Source of the DNA: Thermoflexales bacterium | GTDB lineage: Bacteria > Chloroflexota > Anaerolineae > Fen-1058 | Assembly (NCBI GenBank): GCA_016931085.1 | Contig: JAFGFO010000163.1 | Coordinates: 1-45,458, forward strand | Length of the DNA stretch: 45,458 bases | Direction of reading: 5' to 3' | Part shown: one piece after another, positions 1 through 8,832 of the stretch | Numbering within the stretch: the first letter of the stretch is position 1 | Layout: the number at the start of each line of letters is the position of its first letter | Position numbers and translations under genes: made by a program | The notes under the pieces: model-generated | Told to the model about the DNA's origin: nothing | The model's database searches: none | Seen by the model: only the letters and a program-made list of their open reading frames with translations

Positions 1-387
1 CATGGTGTTTTCCAGCAGCGACAGCGTGGGCAGCAGTTGGTAGAATTGAAAGACGATGCCCAGGTTGCGCCCGCGCCACCTCGACATTTGGCTCTCGCTC
101 AAGGTCTGCACGTAGGTGCCGCCGATTTGAATTTGCCCCGAGGTGGGGCGGTCGATGCCGGTGATCATGTTGACGAGCGTGGATTTGCCGCTGCCGGACT
201 TGCCGATGACGCTGACGAATTCGCCCTTGTAAAAATCGGTGTCGATGCCCTTCAAGGCTGTAAAGTCGCCTGCCGGCGTTTGAAAGGTCTTGACCACCCG
301 CTGCATGCGAATGAAGGCGCCGTCCTCGTTAGCGAGGAGGGGCGGGGAAGGTGGTCTGAGCATGCGTCTAAGCAATTTGGTTGTCAT
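1..387 (-). CDS. ABC transporter ATP-binding protein, LolD/MacB/FtsE type (partial, cut by left edge)
   Basis: N-terminal 129 residues of an ABC ATPase; the C-terminal half, with signature motif and Walker B, lies beyond the left edge. Seen directly: Walker A GKSGSGKST at residues 62-70, Q-loop Q114 in the context IVFQFYQLLPTLSL, and the family pattern SQMSRWRGRNLGIVFQ. The start ATG (385-387) has a plausible Shine-Dalgarno AGGA about 9 nt upstream and leaves a 25-residue N-terminal extension like that of the neighbouring ATPase (620-1345). By family knowledge this type powers MacB/LolCDE-like transporters with FtsX-type permeases, which release lipoproteins or export substrates. The permease is presumably past the left edge. 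It is a close paralogue of the upstream gene and probably shares its transcript. Confidence 0.9.
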   Translation of the reverse strand, partial: MTTKLLRRMLRPPSPPLLANEDGAFIRMQRVVKTFQTPAGDFTALKGIDTDFYKGEFVSVIGKSGSGKSTLVNMITGIDRPTSGQIQIGGTYVQTLSESQMSRWRGRNLGIVFQFYQLLPTLSLLENTM

Positions 388-417
388 GATGTCGTGTTCC
401 TGCTCCAAAAATAGATC

Positions 418-451
418 GCGAATGACACGAATGTTCGAATTGCACGAATGT
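418..451. repeat. CACGAATG-type dispersed repeat, copy 1
   Basis: GAATGACACGAATG followed by TTGCACGAATGT: two or three iterations of a (T)CACGAATG word between the two ABC ATPase genes. Related copies lie at 569-606 (opposite orientation) and 2521-2541. Confidence 0.5.
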
Positions 452-496
452 CTGCTGGTATCATCTCAATATTTCGGGGCGCTTGGGCTGCGGGCC

Positions 497-511
497 AGAC
501 TTCCGAAGTCT
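497..511. repeat. Short perfect palindrome in the ABC intergenic gap
   Basis: AGACTTC and GAAGTCT flank a single C. It lies in the 232-bp gap between the two ATPase genes, which otherwise holds only CACGAATG-type repeats. No T-run follows, so a terminator is not supported. Confidence 0.4.
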
Positions 512-568
512 TCTCTCCCCCGCTTAGAAGTTACGTCTGCTGTTTCCTGAAAGCTGACAGATAGCCAA

Positions 569-606
569 ATTCGTGTCATTCGTCCGATTGGTGACATTCG
601 TGATTA
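569..606. repeat. CACGAATG-type dispersed repeat, copy 2 (inverted)
   Basis: ATTCGTGTCATTCGT followed by GTGACATTCGTGAT. The last 14 nt (591-604) are the exact reverse complement of 2523-2536, showing a dispersed repeat present in both orientations. Confidence 0.5.
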
Positions 607-619
607 AAAATTTTATCGA

Positions 620-1345
<726 letters not shown>

Positions 1346-1387
1346 TTGACCTTAACCTTTTCGTTACTATTCCAAAAATGCTGTTTT

Positions 1388-1416
1388 GTAGGGGCGGTTG
1401 GGCGGCCCGCCCCTAC
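1388..1416. repeat. GTAG-flanked palindromic repeat (REP-like)
   Basis: GTAGGGGCGG and CCGCCCCTAC form a perfect 10-bp stem around a 9-nt loop, in the 5' leader of the ABC operon. The GTAG at one end, with its complement CTAC at the other, recalls REP elements mobilised by RAYT (TnpA-REP) transposases. No such transposase is in the window. Confidence 0.6.
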
Positions 1417-1450
1417 GAGCGTTTTCATTCTTGATGGTGACAACCTCTCC

Positions 1451-1478
1451 ATTCTATAGTATATGCCCGTTTTGTCAA
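1451..1478 (-). promoter_or_regulatory. Sigma-70-like promoter for the ABC ATPase genes
   Basis: On the minus strand TTGACA (1473-1478), a 16-nt spacer and TAGAAT (1451-1456). The start would fall near 1444, about 100 nt upstream of the ATG at 1345, so the palindrome at 1388-1416 lies in the leader. Confidence 0.55.
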
Positions 1479-1507
1479 GGTGGATTTCCCAGGGTCCCAG
1501 GGGGCAT

Positions 1508-1535
1508 GTGACTTTATTCGCATTTGTGATACAAT
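1508..1535 (+). promoter_or_regulatory. Possible promoter for the membrane-protein gene
   Basis: GTGACT (1508-1513), a 16-nt spacer, and a -10-like TACAAT (1530-1535) preceded by TGA. It lies 28 nt upstream of the chosen start. The -35 is weak. Confidence 0.4.
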
Positions 1536-1562
1536 AGCGACAGGACTATTGAGGAGTTGTGG

Positions 1563-2492
1563 TTGGAAGCTGAAAGTCAGCAGTGGAAAACGATAGACAG
1601 TGAGCCTGAGTCCGACCGGCCAGAGGCCGGCCAGTTGATCCGGCTGGACGTCAGCCTGCGCTCCGGCGGCTTGTGGATCGGCCCGGCCTGGGCCGTTGTC
1701 TGTGGCATCGTGGCCTCGGGGCGTTTCGCGTGGGACGCGCGCGGGCTGCTGCTGGCCGGCTTGGCCCTTTTCCTGGTGGATGGCGTGTGGGCCACGCTGT
1801 GGGCATCGGTGGTGGAAACGGACTGGGCTGGCCTGGCGGCCGGCTGGGATAGTTCTCCCCCGCCTCTGCGCGCGCGCCGGCTGCTGCCCTACGTGCAGGC
1901 CGGCGCGCCCGGCGATCGCGCGGCCGGCTGGCTGGCTCACCTGGCTCGCTGGTGGCAAAACCGGGCGCAGCCTATGGCCGGCACGGCGGTGTCGAGTATC
2001 GCCGTGTGCCTGCCGCTGGGGGCGGCGCTGTCGGCGCTTTTGGGCTGGCAGATGCTGGCGCTTTCGGCGGCTGCCCTGGCCATGGTGCAACTGGGCCTGG
2101 TCGCAAACCGGGCCAGCGGCCGGCCGGTGCCGCTGCTCCAGGCCGGGCTGGAATTTGGCCTGGCCTGGCTGGCCGGGCAGGCCGCCTTCGGGCCGGTCAC
2201 CCTCCCCTCAGCCTTGATGGCGCTGCTGTTTGCCACCGCCTATTACGGCGGCTTGCGACTGGTAGAGCAGGGCGCTGGGCTGGCTAACTGGCGTTGGCCT
2301 CAGTTGATTGTCGCGCTGGTGCTGCTTGTCTTGCGCCAACCCCTGCCGGCGCTGGCGCTCTTTTTTATCTTGTTTGCCCAGGTGCTGTTGGAGCCTGCCC
2401 TGGGGCGAGGTCGCAGCGGGGCGTGGTTCGTCCGCAGCAGTCAGGCCTGGCTGATGGCGGCCATGCTCGTCGTGGCGTTCACGATCAGGTAG
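1563..2492 (+). CDS. Hypothetical polytopic membrane protein
   Basis: About 309 residues with roughly eight hydrophobic stretches. Two lie near residues 40-85, two around 140-185, and four in the C-terminal half, including a segment rich in Leu/Val near 245-280. The long loop between the second and third segments is basic and Arg-rich. I recognise no family. The start is a TTG: the first TTG (1557) abuts GAGGAG (1551-1556) with no spacing, whereas TTG 1563 sits 6 nt from it and is preferred. It lies divergent from the ABC genes and 37 bp upstream of a methyltransferase. The TM content is plain, the function unknown. Confidence 0.7.
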   Translation: MEAESQQWKTIDSEPESDRPEAGQLIRLDVSLRSGGLWIGPAWAVVCGIVASGRFAWDARGLLLAGLALFLVDGVWATLWASVVETDWAGLAAGWDSSPPPLRARRLLPYVQAGAPGDRAAGWLAHLARWWQNRAQPMAGTAVSSIAVCLPLGAALSALLGWQMLALSAAALAMVQLGLVANRASGRPVPLLQAGLEFGLAWLAGQAAFGPVTLPSALMALLFATAYYGGLRLVEQGAGLANWRWPQLIVALVLLVLRQPLPALALFFILFAQVLLEPALGRGRSGAWFVRSSQAWLMAAMLVVAFTIR

Positions 2493-2520
2493 CAACTGGC
2501 TGTCGAACATTCAAATTTCT

Positions 2521-2541
2521 TTATCACGAATGTCACGAATG
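2521..2541. repeat. CACGAATG-type dispersed repeat, copy 3, overlapping a start codon
   Basis: ATCACGAATGTCACGAATG: two tandem CACGAATG units. The ATGs within the repeat (2530, 2539) are the first in-frame starts of the following methyltransferase, so a dispersed repeat appears to supply the start region of a gene. Confidence 0.5.
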
Positions 2542-3417
2542 TTTTTCAATGTTTTTGGCGCGTGTCCTCTGACTCTCTGGTCTCCTCCTGCTCTGGTTTT
2601 ACTCCTCGCCGCCTTGCTGCTGCTTGGCTCGCTGGCCTATTGGCAATTGGTCGTAGCCGAGGGGGTCCACCTGGGCCAACGCGTGGTCAGCTTGCTGTAC
2701 GATGGGACCGCCCATCGCTACGATGCCATCAAGTGCTTCAACTCTGATGACGAGGACTTGTTCCTGGGAGCGCCCTTGGCCCAGGCTTTGAGGCTTGCCA
2801 CGCCGCTGGTGCTGGACGTGGCGTGCGGCACCGGCCGGCTGCCCAGGACACTGCTGAGCCAGCCGGAATTCCACGGCAAGGTGGTGGGACTGGATGCCTC
2901 ACGGCGCATGTTGGCCAAGGCTGGGCAGTTGCTGGGGGATGGCGTGCCGTTGATATGGCAGGTAGCTGAGCGGCTGCCTTTTGACGACGCCAGCTTTGAC
3001 GCGGTGACGTGCCTGGAGGCGCTCGAGTTTATGCCGAGTGCGCCACGCGCGCTGGCCGAGATTGGGCGCGTGCTGCGCCCCGGCGGCTTGCTGCTGACGA
3101 CTAACCGGGTGGGGCCGGCAGCCAGGTGGCTGCCCGGCCACACGCTGAGCACGCCGGCTCTTGAGCAGTTGTTGGCCAGTCTGGGCTTTGAGCAGGTCAG
3201 GGCGCAGATCTGGCAAGTGGAATATGACCTGGTGTGGGCCAGGCGCGGCGGCTCTGAGGGAGGCAAGCGCGAACACGCCTACGGCCTGGCGGCTATCCTG
3301 TGTTGCCCGCACTGCCGCACCCGCCTTGGCCGCGTTGCTGGCGCCTGGCGCTGTGGTGCGTGCGAGCGTATCTATCCCGTCGCGCCAGATGATATTATCG
3401 AGATGCTGAATCGCTAA
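2530..3417 (+). CDS. Membrane-anchored class I SAM methyltransferase with C-terminal zinc ribbon
   Basis: 295 residues. A single hydrophobic segment at about 20-40 precedes a Rossmann methyltransferase domain. Motif I VLDVACGTG is at 94-102, the acidic motif II residue is D122 in VVGLDAS, and the post-I/IV region includes PFDDASFDAVTCLEALEF. After about residue 245 there is a short module with two CxxC pairs (C259/C262 and C275/C278), like a Trm112-style zinc ribbon. It probably methylates a small molecule, lipid or quinone at the membrane; the substrate is not readable. The start is uncertain (ATG 2530 or 2539, both inside a repeat, with no Shine-Dalgarno). It is followed after 14 nt by the FAH-family gene. 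Confidence 0.85.
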   Translation: MSRMFFNVFGACPLTLWSPPALVLLLAALLLLGSLAYWQLVVAEGVHLGQRVVSLLYDGTAHRYDAIKCFNSDDEDLFLGAPLAQALRLATPLVLDVACGTGRLPRTLLSQPEFHGKVVGLDASRRMLAKAGQLLGDGVPLIWQVAERLPFDDASFDAVTCLEALEFMPSAPRALAEIGRVLRPGGLLLTTNRVGPAARWLPGHTLSTPALEQLLASLGFEQVRAQIWQVEYDLVWARRGGSEGGKREHAYGLAAILCCPHCRTRLGRVAGAWRCGACERIYPVAPDDIIEMLNR

Positions 3418-3431
3418 TGGGAGTGTAAACT

Positions 3432-4217
3432 ATGATTATCGTACAGTACCAGTCCCAGTCCGGTCCGTCTTATGGGCTACTCGAAGATTCCACGGTTTAT
3501 GAGCTGGCCGAGCGCGACATCTTTGCTTTGCCCAAGGAGGGAACCCCTGAGGTGGGGGCACTGGCCGGCCGGCTTGACACGCTGCAGCTCTTGCCGCCGG
3601 TCTGGCCCGGCAAGATCGTGGCCCTGGGCCGCAACTATATCGAGCACGCCAAAGAGCACGGCGCAGAGGTGCCGCAGCAGCCCCTGGTTTTCCTCAAAGC
3701 GCCATCCAGCGTCATCGGACCGGGACAGCCGATCGTCCTGACGCCGCTTTCAGAGCAAGTGGAGTACGAGGCGGAGCTGGCCGTGGTGATTGGCCGCCGC
3801 TGCAAGGCCGTCCCCGAAGCGGATGCCTGGGACGTGGTGCTGGGCGTGACGTGCGCCAACGACGTGACCGCGCGCGACTTGCAACGCCGCGATGGCCAGT
3901 GGGCACGCTCCAAGAGCTTTGATAGCTTTTGCCCTCTAGGTCCCTACCTCGTGACGCACCTGCCGCCAGAACGACTGGAGCGCCTGGACGTCATCTGCCG
4001 CGTCAATGGCCAGGTGCGCCAACGTGGCAACACCGCCGAGATGGTCTTCAAGATCCCCTACCTGATCGCTTACATCACGGCGGCTATGACCTTGCTGCCC
4101 GGCGACGTGATCATGACTGGCACGCCGGCCGGTGTCGGCCCGCTGCACAGTGGCGACGTGGTCGAGGTCGAAATCGAAAACGTTGGCCTTCTACGTAACC
4201 CGGTCGTTAACAATTAA
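3432..4217 (+). CDS. Fumarylacetoacetate hydrolase family protein
   Basis: 261 residues with the FAH fold along nearly the whole length. GRNYIEHAKEH at 66-76 holds the catalytic His region. The metal ligands appear as E113 and E115 (VEYEAELAVVIG) and D144 (ANDVTARD). The Lys/Ser region is ARSKSFDSF, and the family-wide TGTPAGVGP lies near 232. Members include acylpyruvases, oxaloacetate decarboxylase/tautomerases and 2-hydroxyhepta-2,4-dienedioate isomerases. Sequence alone does not decide the substrate, and no aromatic-degradation genes are nearby. GGGAG lies just upstream of the ATG. It is probably cotranscribed with the methyltransferase. It converges on the TPR gene across a 17-bp AT-rich gap containing TAATTAATAATTA. 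Confidence 0.92.
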   Translation: MIIVQYQSQSGPSYGLLEDSTVYELAERDIFALPKEGTPEVGALAGRLDTLQLLPPVWPGKIVALGRNYIEHAKEHGAEVPQQPLVFLKAPSSVIGPGQPIVLTPLSEQVEYEAELAVVIGRRCKAVPEADAWDVVLGVTCANDVTARDLQRRDGQWARSKSFDSFCPLGPYLVTHLPPERLERLDVICRVNGQVRQRGNTAEMVFKIPYLIAYITAAMTLLPGDVIMTGTPAGVGPLHSGDVVEVEIENVGLLRNPVVNN

Positions 4218-4234
4218 TAATTAATAATTAAAAA

Positions 4235-6310
4235 TCAATCTTCTTTTTCCAGCATGAGCAGCGCCTCTTCTCGCAACGCCGGTCCGAGCTGGTTGCCTTC
4301 CAAGCTGCGTTCCAGGTCCTTGCGGGCCATTGTGCGGTTGCCGGCGGCCTGGTAGGCCAGGGCGCGGTAGTAAAAGCGCTCGGCGGTGGGGTAGCGCGCG
4401 ATGGCAAGCGAGAAATCCTTGATCGCGTCGCTGAAGCGGCCCAAGCCGTGCAGCGCCCGCCCGCGCCACTCGTACATCACCGCTTGCTTGGGAGCCGGGG
4501 TCACGGCGCGGATGGCTTGATTGAGCGTGCTGACGGCTTCCGCGTAACGCCTGGCCAAGACCAGGGCCTGGCCCAGGTACATCAGTGCGTCTTCATCGCC
4601 CGGCCTGGCTGCCAGGGCCTTGTACAGGTTCTCGATCGCCTGGTCGTAGCTCTCCAAGGCCAGCATCACGCGCCCCAGTCCTATGGCCGCCTCGGCCAGG
4701 TGTGGGTCGCAGACAAGAGCGTTGTTGTAGTTGATGCGCGCCAGCGTCAGCTCGCCGCGTTCGAAATAGCTATCGCCGCGGCCGACCAGCGCCCCGGCCA
4801 GATCGGGTTCCAGTGCCAGGGCGTTGTCAAAGTCCGAAAGTGCCCTCCCACTTTCGCCTAACTGTTGGTACACTTTTCCCCGCTGGTACCACGTGTCAGC
4901 CTCCGTGGCTGCCAGGGCCAGGGCCACGCTCAGGTCGTGCAGCGCGTCGGGGTAGCGCAGCAGCTCGGCCTGGATTTGCCCCCGCAGTACGTAAGCTTTG
5001 GCCAGCTTGGGATTGATGCCCAGGGCTTTGTCCAGGTCGTCCATCGCGCGAGTGTGGTGGCCGGCCGCATGGGATAATAGTGCGCGCCGGTACAGCAGCT
5101 CGACATGGCCGGGCTGCAGTTTGAGTGCACGATCATATTCTTCCCTCGCGCGTTGGATTTGACCGTCCTGTGCGTATCGCTCTGCCCGGCCCAGGTATGG
5201 CGTGATGAGCTGCCGGTCCATGCGGGTCGCGGCGGTGTAATCGCTCCAGGCTTTGGCCGGCTCGCCCAGCGCGTCGAAGCATGTGCCGCGCTCGGCCAGC
5301 GCCGCCGCAAAGCCGTCTCGTCTCTCAAGTGCCATGTCGAAGGATCGGACAGCTTCCTGGCAGCGCCCGGCCGCGGCTAAAGCCAGGCCGTGATAGTAGT
5401 GCACGTCGGCCATTTCCTGGTTTAGCGCCGTCATCAGCTCGTCAGGCTTGCTCGCCCCGCAGCAGGTCTCTTGAACATCCCACACCAGGGCGCGCTCGAA
5501 ATAGTCGAGTGCAGCGGTGTAATCGCCGGCCAGGTAAGCCTGCACGCCGCGCTCGTAGGCGCCGTTTCGAGGGTGTGGGGTATAGTCTCCGCGCGGCGTG
5601 GGCGTCAGAGTCAATTGGACGAGCGCGGCAAACTCGGGCAAGACTGGCGCGCCATTTCCTAATGGCGCAAGCACGAGCAGGGGGGTGGGTGTGGCCTTGG
5701 GTGTAGCTGGCGGGCGCGTGGGCGATGGGGTGGCGGTGGGCGGTGGAGGCGGCGGAACGAGATAGACGGCCTGGGTTGGCACTTGCGCTGGCATGACGGC
5801 TGCCCTCTGCAGGACATTCCAGAGGATGAACATCACCGCGCTAAAGAGCGCGGCAAGCCCGGCGATTGCCACCAGGCGGCGGGGGCGTATGCGGTAGATG
5901 AGGGGGGTGGGGGGGTGTGACGCCTGCGTGACGGTCGATTCTTGCGCTTGGCCGGACTGCTCGGCCAGGCTCGGTGTGGCAAGCTCTGGCCTGGCTACGG
6001 CTGTATTGTGCTCTTGCGCATGGTGGTTGTTGTCTGGCGTAGAGCTTTGCTGGGGCGCGGACGGTTGAGCTTGTCTGTTCATCACGCCCAGGCCGTGCTG
6101 GGCTAACTGATTATCGGGATTGGCCTGGAGCACGCGTTGGAGACAATAGCGGCGCTGTTCTGGTTGCTCCAGCAAATCGCTCAACCACAACCAGGCCAGC
6201 TCGTGATCGGGCTGCTCGAGCGTCAATTGCACAAGCAGGCGGCGCGCCTGGGCTTTTTGGCCGCTTTTGATCAAGGCCATCGCCTGGTGGAAAAGACCTG
6301 TGCCGTCCAT
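4235..6310 (-). CDS. Membrane-anchored TPR-repeat protein
   Basis: 691 residues. A short N-terminal TPR-like segment (about 5-75) is followed by a Gln/Ser/His-rich linker. One TM helix (about 146-167) precedes a Pro/Thr-rich spacer with six consecutive prolines near 186-191. From about residue 250 there are roughly ten TPR units to the C-terminus (e.g. AYVLRGQIQAELLRYPDAL). Topology is probably N-in with the large TPR array outside, as a protein-protein scaffold; the partner is unknown. Residues 215-224 (APLGNGAPVL) are encoded by a palindromic repeat also found inside the FkbH gene. Start ATG 6308-6310 lies only 6 nt from a -10 box, so the transcript may be leaderless. Confidence 0.88.
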   Translation of the reverse strand: MDGTGLFHQAMALIKSGQKAQARRLLVQLTLEQPDHELAWLWLSDLLEQPEQRRYCLQRVLQANPDNQLAQHGLGVMNRQAQPSAPQQSSTPDNNHHAQEHNTAVARPELATPSLAEQSGQAQESTVTQASHPPTPLIYRIRPRRLVAIAGLAALFSAVMFILWNVLQRAAVMPAQVPTQAVYLVPPPPPPTATPSPTRPPATPKATPTPLLVLAPLGNGAPVLPEFAALVQLTLTPTPRGDYTPHPRNGAYERGVQAYLAGDYTAALDYFERALVWDVQETCCGASKPDELMTALNQEMADVHYYHGLALAAAGRCQEAVRSFDMALERRDGFAAALAERGTCFDALGEPAKAWSDYTAATRMDRQLITPYLGRAERYAQDGQIQRAREEYDRALKLQPGHVELLYRRALLSHAAGHHTRAMDDLDKALGINPKLAKAYVLRGQIQAELLRYPDALHDLSVALALAATEADTWYQRGKVYQQLGESGRALSDFDNALALEPDLAGALVGRGDSYFERGELTLARINYNNALVCDPHLAEAAIGLGRVMLALESYDQAIENLYKALAARPGDEDALMYLGQALVLARRYAEAVSTLNQAIRAVTPAPKQAVMYEWRGRALHGLGRFSDAIKDFSLAIARYPTAERFYYRALAYQAAGNRTMARKDLERSLEGNQLGPALREEALLMLEKED
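5643..5670 (-). repeat. In-frame palindromic repeat within the TPR gene
   Basis: Core GCGCCATT, 4-nt loop, AATGGCGC (5649-5668). On the minus strand the 28-nt block matches 16712-16739 with one mismatch. It is read in the same frame in both proteins as APL(G/R)NGAPV and lies in the flexible linker here. Confidence 0.8.
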
Positions 6311-6316
6311 AAATGC

Positions 6317-6345
6317 ATTATAGGCTAATCAGGCCAGATAATCAA
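6317..6345 (-). promoter_or_regulatory. Promoter for the TPR gene, placed for a leaderless mRNA
   Basis: Minus strand TTGATT (6340-6345), 17-nt spacer, TATAAT (6317-6322). Only 6 nt separate the -10 box from the ATG at 6310, so the expected start of transcription is at or next to the A of the ATG. Confidence 0.65.
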
Positions 6346-6352
6346 GTGGGGA

Positions 6353-6381
6353 CTGACACAGATTTCTTTTCATGGTATAAT
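6353..6381 (+). promoter_or_regulatory. Sigma-70 promoter for trmFO
   Basis: CTGACA (6353-6358), 17-nt spacer, TATAAT (6376-6381) with an extended -10 TGG. It is back-to-back with the TPR-gene promoter. The predicted leader is about 60 nt. Confidence 0.7.
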
Positions 6382-6450
6382 CTTTTCAGGAGCACGATAT
6401 ATAGATGATTCTCATACCGTGGCGTAGGCTGGTATGCGTGTTTGAGTTGG

Positions 6451-7824
6451 ATGGGCCGGAACGATACTTTGAGCTGCTTGAGCGGTGTTGATTGCGCCAT
6501 TGTCGTCGGTGGCGGACTGGCCGGCTGCGAGGCAGCCTGGCAGATCGCCGAGAGCGGGTTGCCGGTAGACCTGTACGAGATGCGCCCGGCGCGGATGACG
6601 CCTGCCCACACGACCGATCGCCTGGCCGAGCTGGTGTGTAGCAACAGCCTCGGCTCGGATATCCCCGACCGTGCCCCCGGCCTGCTCAAGGCCGAGCTGC
6701 GCCGCTTGGGCTCAGTCATCATGCAGTGTGCTGACGCCAGCGCGCTCCCGGCTGGCGGGGCGCTGGCGGTCGACCGCCAGCAGTTTGCTGGCTTGGTCAC
6801 CGACAAGATCACACAGCACCCGCGTATCAGCTTGCGCCGCCAGGAACTGCTCGAGCTGCCCGCCACGTTGGCCGTCGTGGCCACTGGCCCGCTGACCTCG
6901 GATGCCCTGGCCGCCGACATCGCCCGCCTGGCCGGCCAGGACGCCCTGTATTTTTATGATGCCATGGCGCCCATCGTCAGCGCCGATTCGATCGATCTGT
7001 CGGTGGCCTTTCAGGCGTCTCGCTACGGCAAGGGACAGTCTGAGGAGGGCGATTATGTCAACTGCCCGTTCACCCAAGCAGAGTACGAAGCGTTCGTAGA
7101 CGCCCTGCTTTCGGCCCAGAAGGCGATGCTGCACGCCTTTGAGCGCGAGGATCCGCATTTCTTCGAGGGCTGCTTGCCGGTCGAAGAAATCGCCCGGCGC
7201 GGACGGGATGCGCTGGCCTACGGCCCGCTGCGCCCGGTGGGGCTGCGCGACCCGCGCACGGGGCAGCGCCCGCATGCTGTGGTGCAGTTACGCCGCGAAA
7301 ACGCGGCCGGGACGCTGTATAACCTGGTCGGCTTCCAGACGAACCTGGCCTGGCCTGAGCAAAAGCGCGTGTTCCGCATGATCCCCGGCCTGGAGCGGGC
7401 CGAGTTTGTGCGTTACGGCGTGATGCACCGCAATACCTTCGTAAACGCCCCAGCCTTGCTCGAACCCACGTTACAGTGCCGCCGCCAGCCCGGCTTGTTC
7501 TTTGCCGGACAACTGGCCGGTGTCGAGGGCTACCTGGGCAGCACTGCGGCCGGCTGGGTGGCTGGCTTCAACCTGGCTCGCCTGCTCAAGGGGCAGACGG
7601 TGCTGTCCCTGCCATCCACGACGATGATTGGCGCTCTTTGCCAGTACCTTTCGTCGGCTGAGGCTGCCACCTTTCAGCCGATGAAGGCCAACTTTGGCCT
7701 GCTCCCCGCCCTCGAGCCGCGCGTCCGTAACAAGCGTGCCCGCTTCGCTGCCTATGCCGAGCGTGCCTTGGCGGCCTTGGACCAATTTATCGACAATGCT
7801 CAGTTGCCGCATTTTGTGGTATGA
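6451..7824 (+). CDS. trmFO: Methylenetetrahydrofolate--tRNA-(uracil-5-)-methyltransferase TrmFO
   Basis: 457 residues, the usual length. It makes m5U54 in the tRNA T-loop using methylenetetrahydrofolate and FADH2. Seen: FAD-binding [12 protein letters not shown] near the N-terminus, [10 protein letters not shown] containing C63, [10 protein letters not shown] containing C241 (counterparts of the two catalytic cysteines of the family), [20 protein letters not shown], and the C-terminal FAD motif [16 protein letters not shown] 6451 is chosen; TTG codons at 6442 and 6478 are alternatives and no start has a strong Shine-Dalgarno. The N-terminal residues before CAIVVGGG are few, as expected. It is driven by the promoter at 6353-6381. 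The M28 peptidase gene begins 86 bp downstream. Confidence 0.95.
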   Translation: MGRNDTLSCLSGVDCAIVVGGGLAGCEAAWQIAESGLPVDLYEMRPARMTPAHTTDRLAELVCSNSLGSDIPDRAPGLLKAELRRLGSVIMQCADASALPAGGALAVDRQQFAGLVTDKITQHPRISLRRQELLELPATLAVVATGPLTSDALAADIARLAGQDALYFYDAMAPIVSADSIDLSVAFQASRYGKGQSEEGDYVNCPFTQAEYEAFVDALLSAQKAMLHAFEREDPHFFEGCLPVEEIARRGRDALAYGPLRPVGLRDPRTGQRPHAVVQLRRENAAGTLYNLVGFQTNLAWPEQKRVFRMIPGLERAEFVRYGVMHRNTFVNAPALLEPTLQCRRQPGLFFAGQLAGVEGYLGSTAAGWVAGFNLARLLKGQTVLSLPSTTMIGALCQYLSSAEAATFQPMKANFGLLPALEPRVRNKRARFAAYAERALAALDQFIDNAQLPHFVV

Positions 7825-7910
7825 TATAGCAGTTTCAAAAATATCCACGAAGAACACAAGGTGTTAATAGTGGAAAAAGGTTCTTGTTTTTGCCCTTGGT
7901 TGTGCGTACT

Positions 7911-8792
7911 ATGAAAAAGATACTGTTTGTTCTCGGTGCAGTTGGCATTGTGCTGCTAGGTGCAGCCATCGTGCTGAGCCGCCGCCAGCCGCCGCCCGCG
8001 CCCTTTAGCGGCGAGCGCGCTTACGAGCACGTCCTGGCCCAGGTGGAGATCAACCCGCGCCACACTGGCTCGCCGGGCGGTTGGGCCACCGGCGACTATA
8101 TCATCAAGTCGCTCGAGTCCAACGCGTGGCGGGTGCGCACCCAGGAATTCGACTATATGGGCGTGCGCGCGCGCAACATCGTCGGGACGGTCGGGCAAGG
8201 GCCGCAGATCATCGTCGGCGCGCATTACGACACGCGCAAGCGAGCTGATCATGACCCCGTCTCACCCGACGCCCCCGTGCCGGGCGCCAACGACGGCGCC
8301 AGCGGGGTGGCCGTGCTGCTCGAGCTGGCCCGCGTGCTCGACAAGGCCAAATTGCAGAACCAGGTCGAACTGGCCTTCTTTGATGCCGAGGACAACGGTT
8401 ACCTGGACGGTTGGGAGTGGATCGTGGGATCGAGCTATTTCGCGCAGCACCTGGACGCGCAGCCTGCGGTGGTCATTATCGTGGACATGATCGGCGATGC
8501 CGACCAGCAAGTCTACTGGGAGCGCAACTCGAACGCCGAGTGGAACCAGCGCATCTGGCAAGTGGCGGCCTCGCTTGGCTACCAGGATTATTTGATGCCT
8601 TATTTCAAGCACAGCATGCTTGACGACCACACCCCATTTTTGGCCAGGGGTATCCCGGCGGTGGACATGATTGACTTTGATTATCCGTACTGGCATACCA
8701 CGGCCGACACGGCTGATAAGGTTTCGCCGGCTAGCCTGGAACGCATCGGGCGGACGCTGCAAGTTTTGCTCGAAGAGGGCGCTCAACCCTAA
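7911..8792 (+). CDS. M28-family zinc metallopeptidase, membrane-anchored
   Basis: 293 residues with an N-terminal uncleaved signal or anchor helix (MKKILFVLGAVGIVLLGAAI), then a single M28 domain. Candidate di-zinc ligands and catalytic acid are in order: H105 (VGAHYDTR), D128 (PGANDGASG), E160 and D161 (FFDAEDNG), D192 (IIVDMIGD), and H262 (YPYWHTTADT). This fits an extracytoplasmic aminopeptidase, or a glutaminyl-cyclase-like member of the clan. ATG 7911 is preferred to an upstream TTG (7884) because it gives a canonical signal peptide. The downstream hflX starts 37 bp after the stop. The locus gives no hint of the peptide substrate. Confidence 0.9.
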   Translation: MKKILFVLGAVGIVLLGAAIVLSRRQPPPAPFSGERAYEHVLAQVEINPRHTGSPGGWATGDYIIKSLESNAWRVRTQEFDYMGVRARNIVGTVGQGPQIIVGAHYDTRKRADHDPVSPDAPVPGANDGASGVAVLLELARVLDKAKLQNQVELAFFDAEDNGYLDGWEWIVGSSYFAQHLDAQPAVVIIVDMIGDADQQVYWERNSNAEWNQRIWQVAASLGYQDYLMPYFKHSMLDDHTPFLARGIPAVDMIDFDYPYWHTTADTADKVSPASLERIGRTLQVLLEEGAQP

Positions 8793-8818
8793 CGGCGTGG
8801 CCAGGTTTCTAAAACTAT

Positions 8819-8832
8819 GGAGGACAACTATC
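8819..8832 (+). promoter_or_regulatory. Ribosome-binding site that decides an unusual ATC start for hflX
   Basis: GGAGG (8819-8823), 6 nt, then ATC (8830-8832), in frame with hflX. No ATG, GTG or TTG lies at the right spacing. The nearest in-frame conventional start downstream is TTG 8866, which has no Shine-Dalgarno. Confidence 0.55.

Noticed and set aside
8671..8829. Upstream extension of hflX to 8671
   Set aside because: It overlaps the M28 peptidase, and the added residues are basic shadow sequence with no match to the HflX N-terminus.
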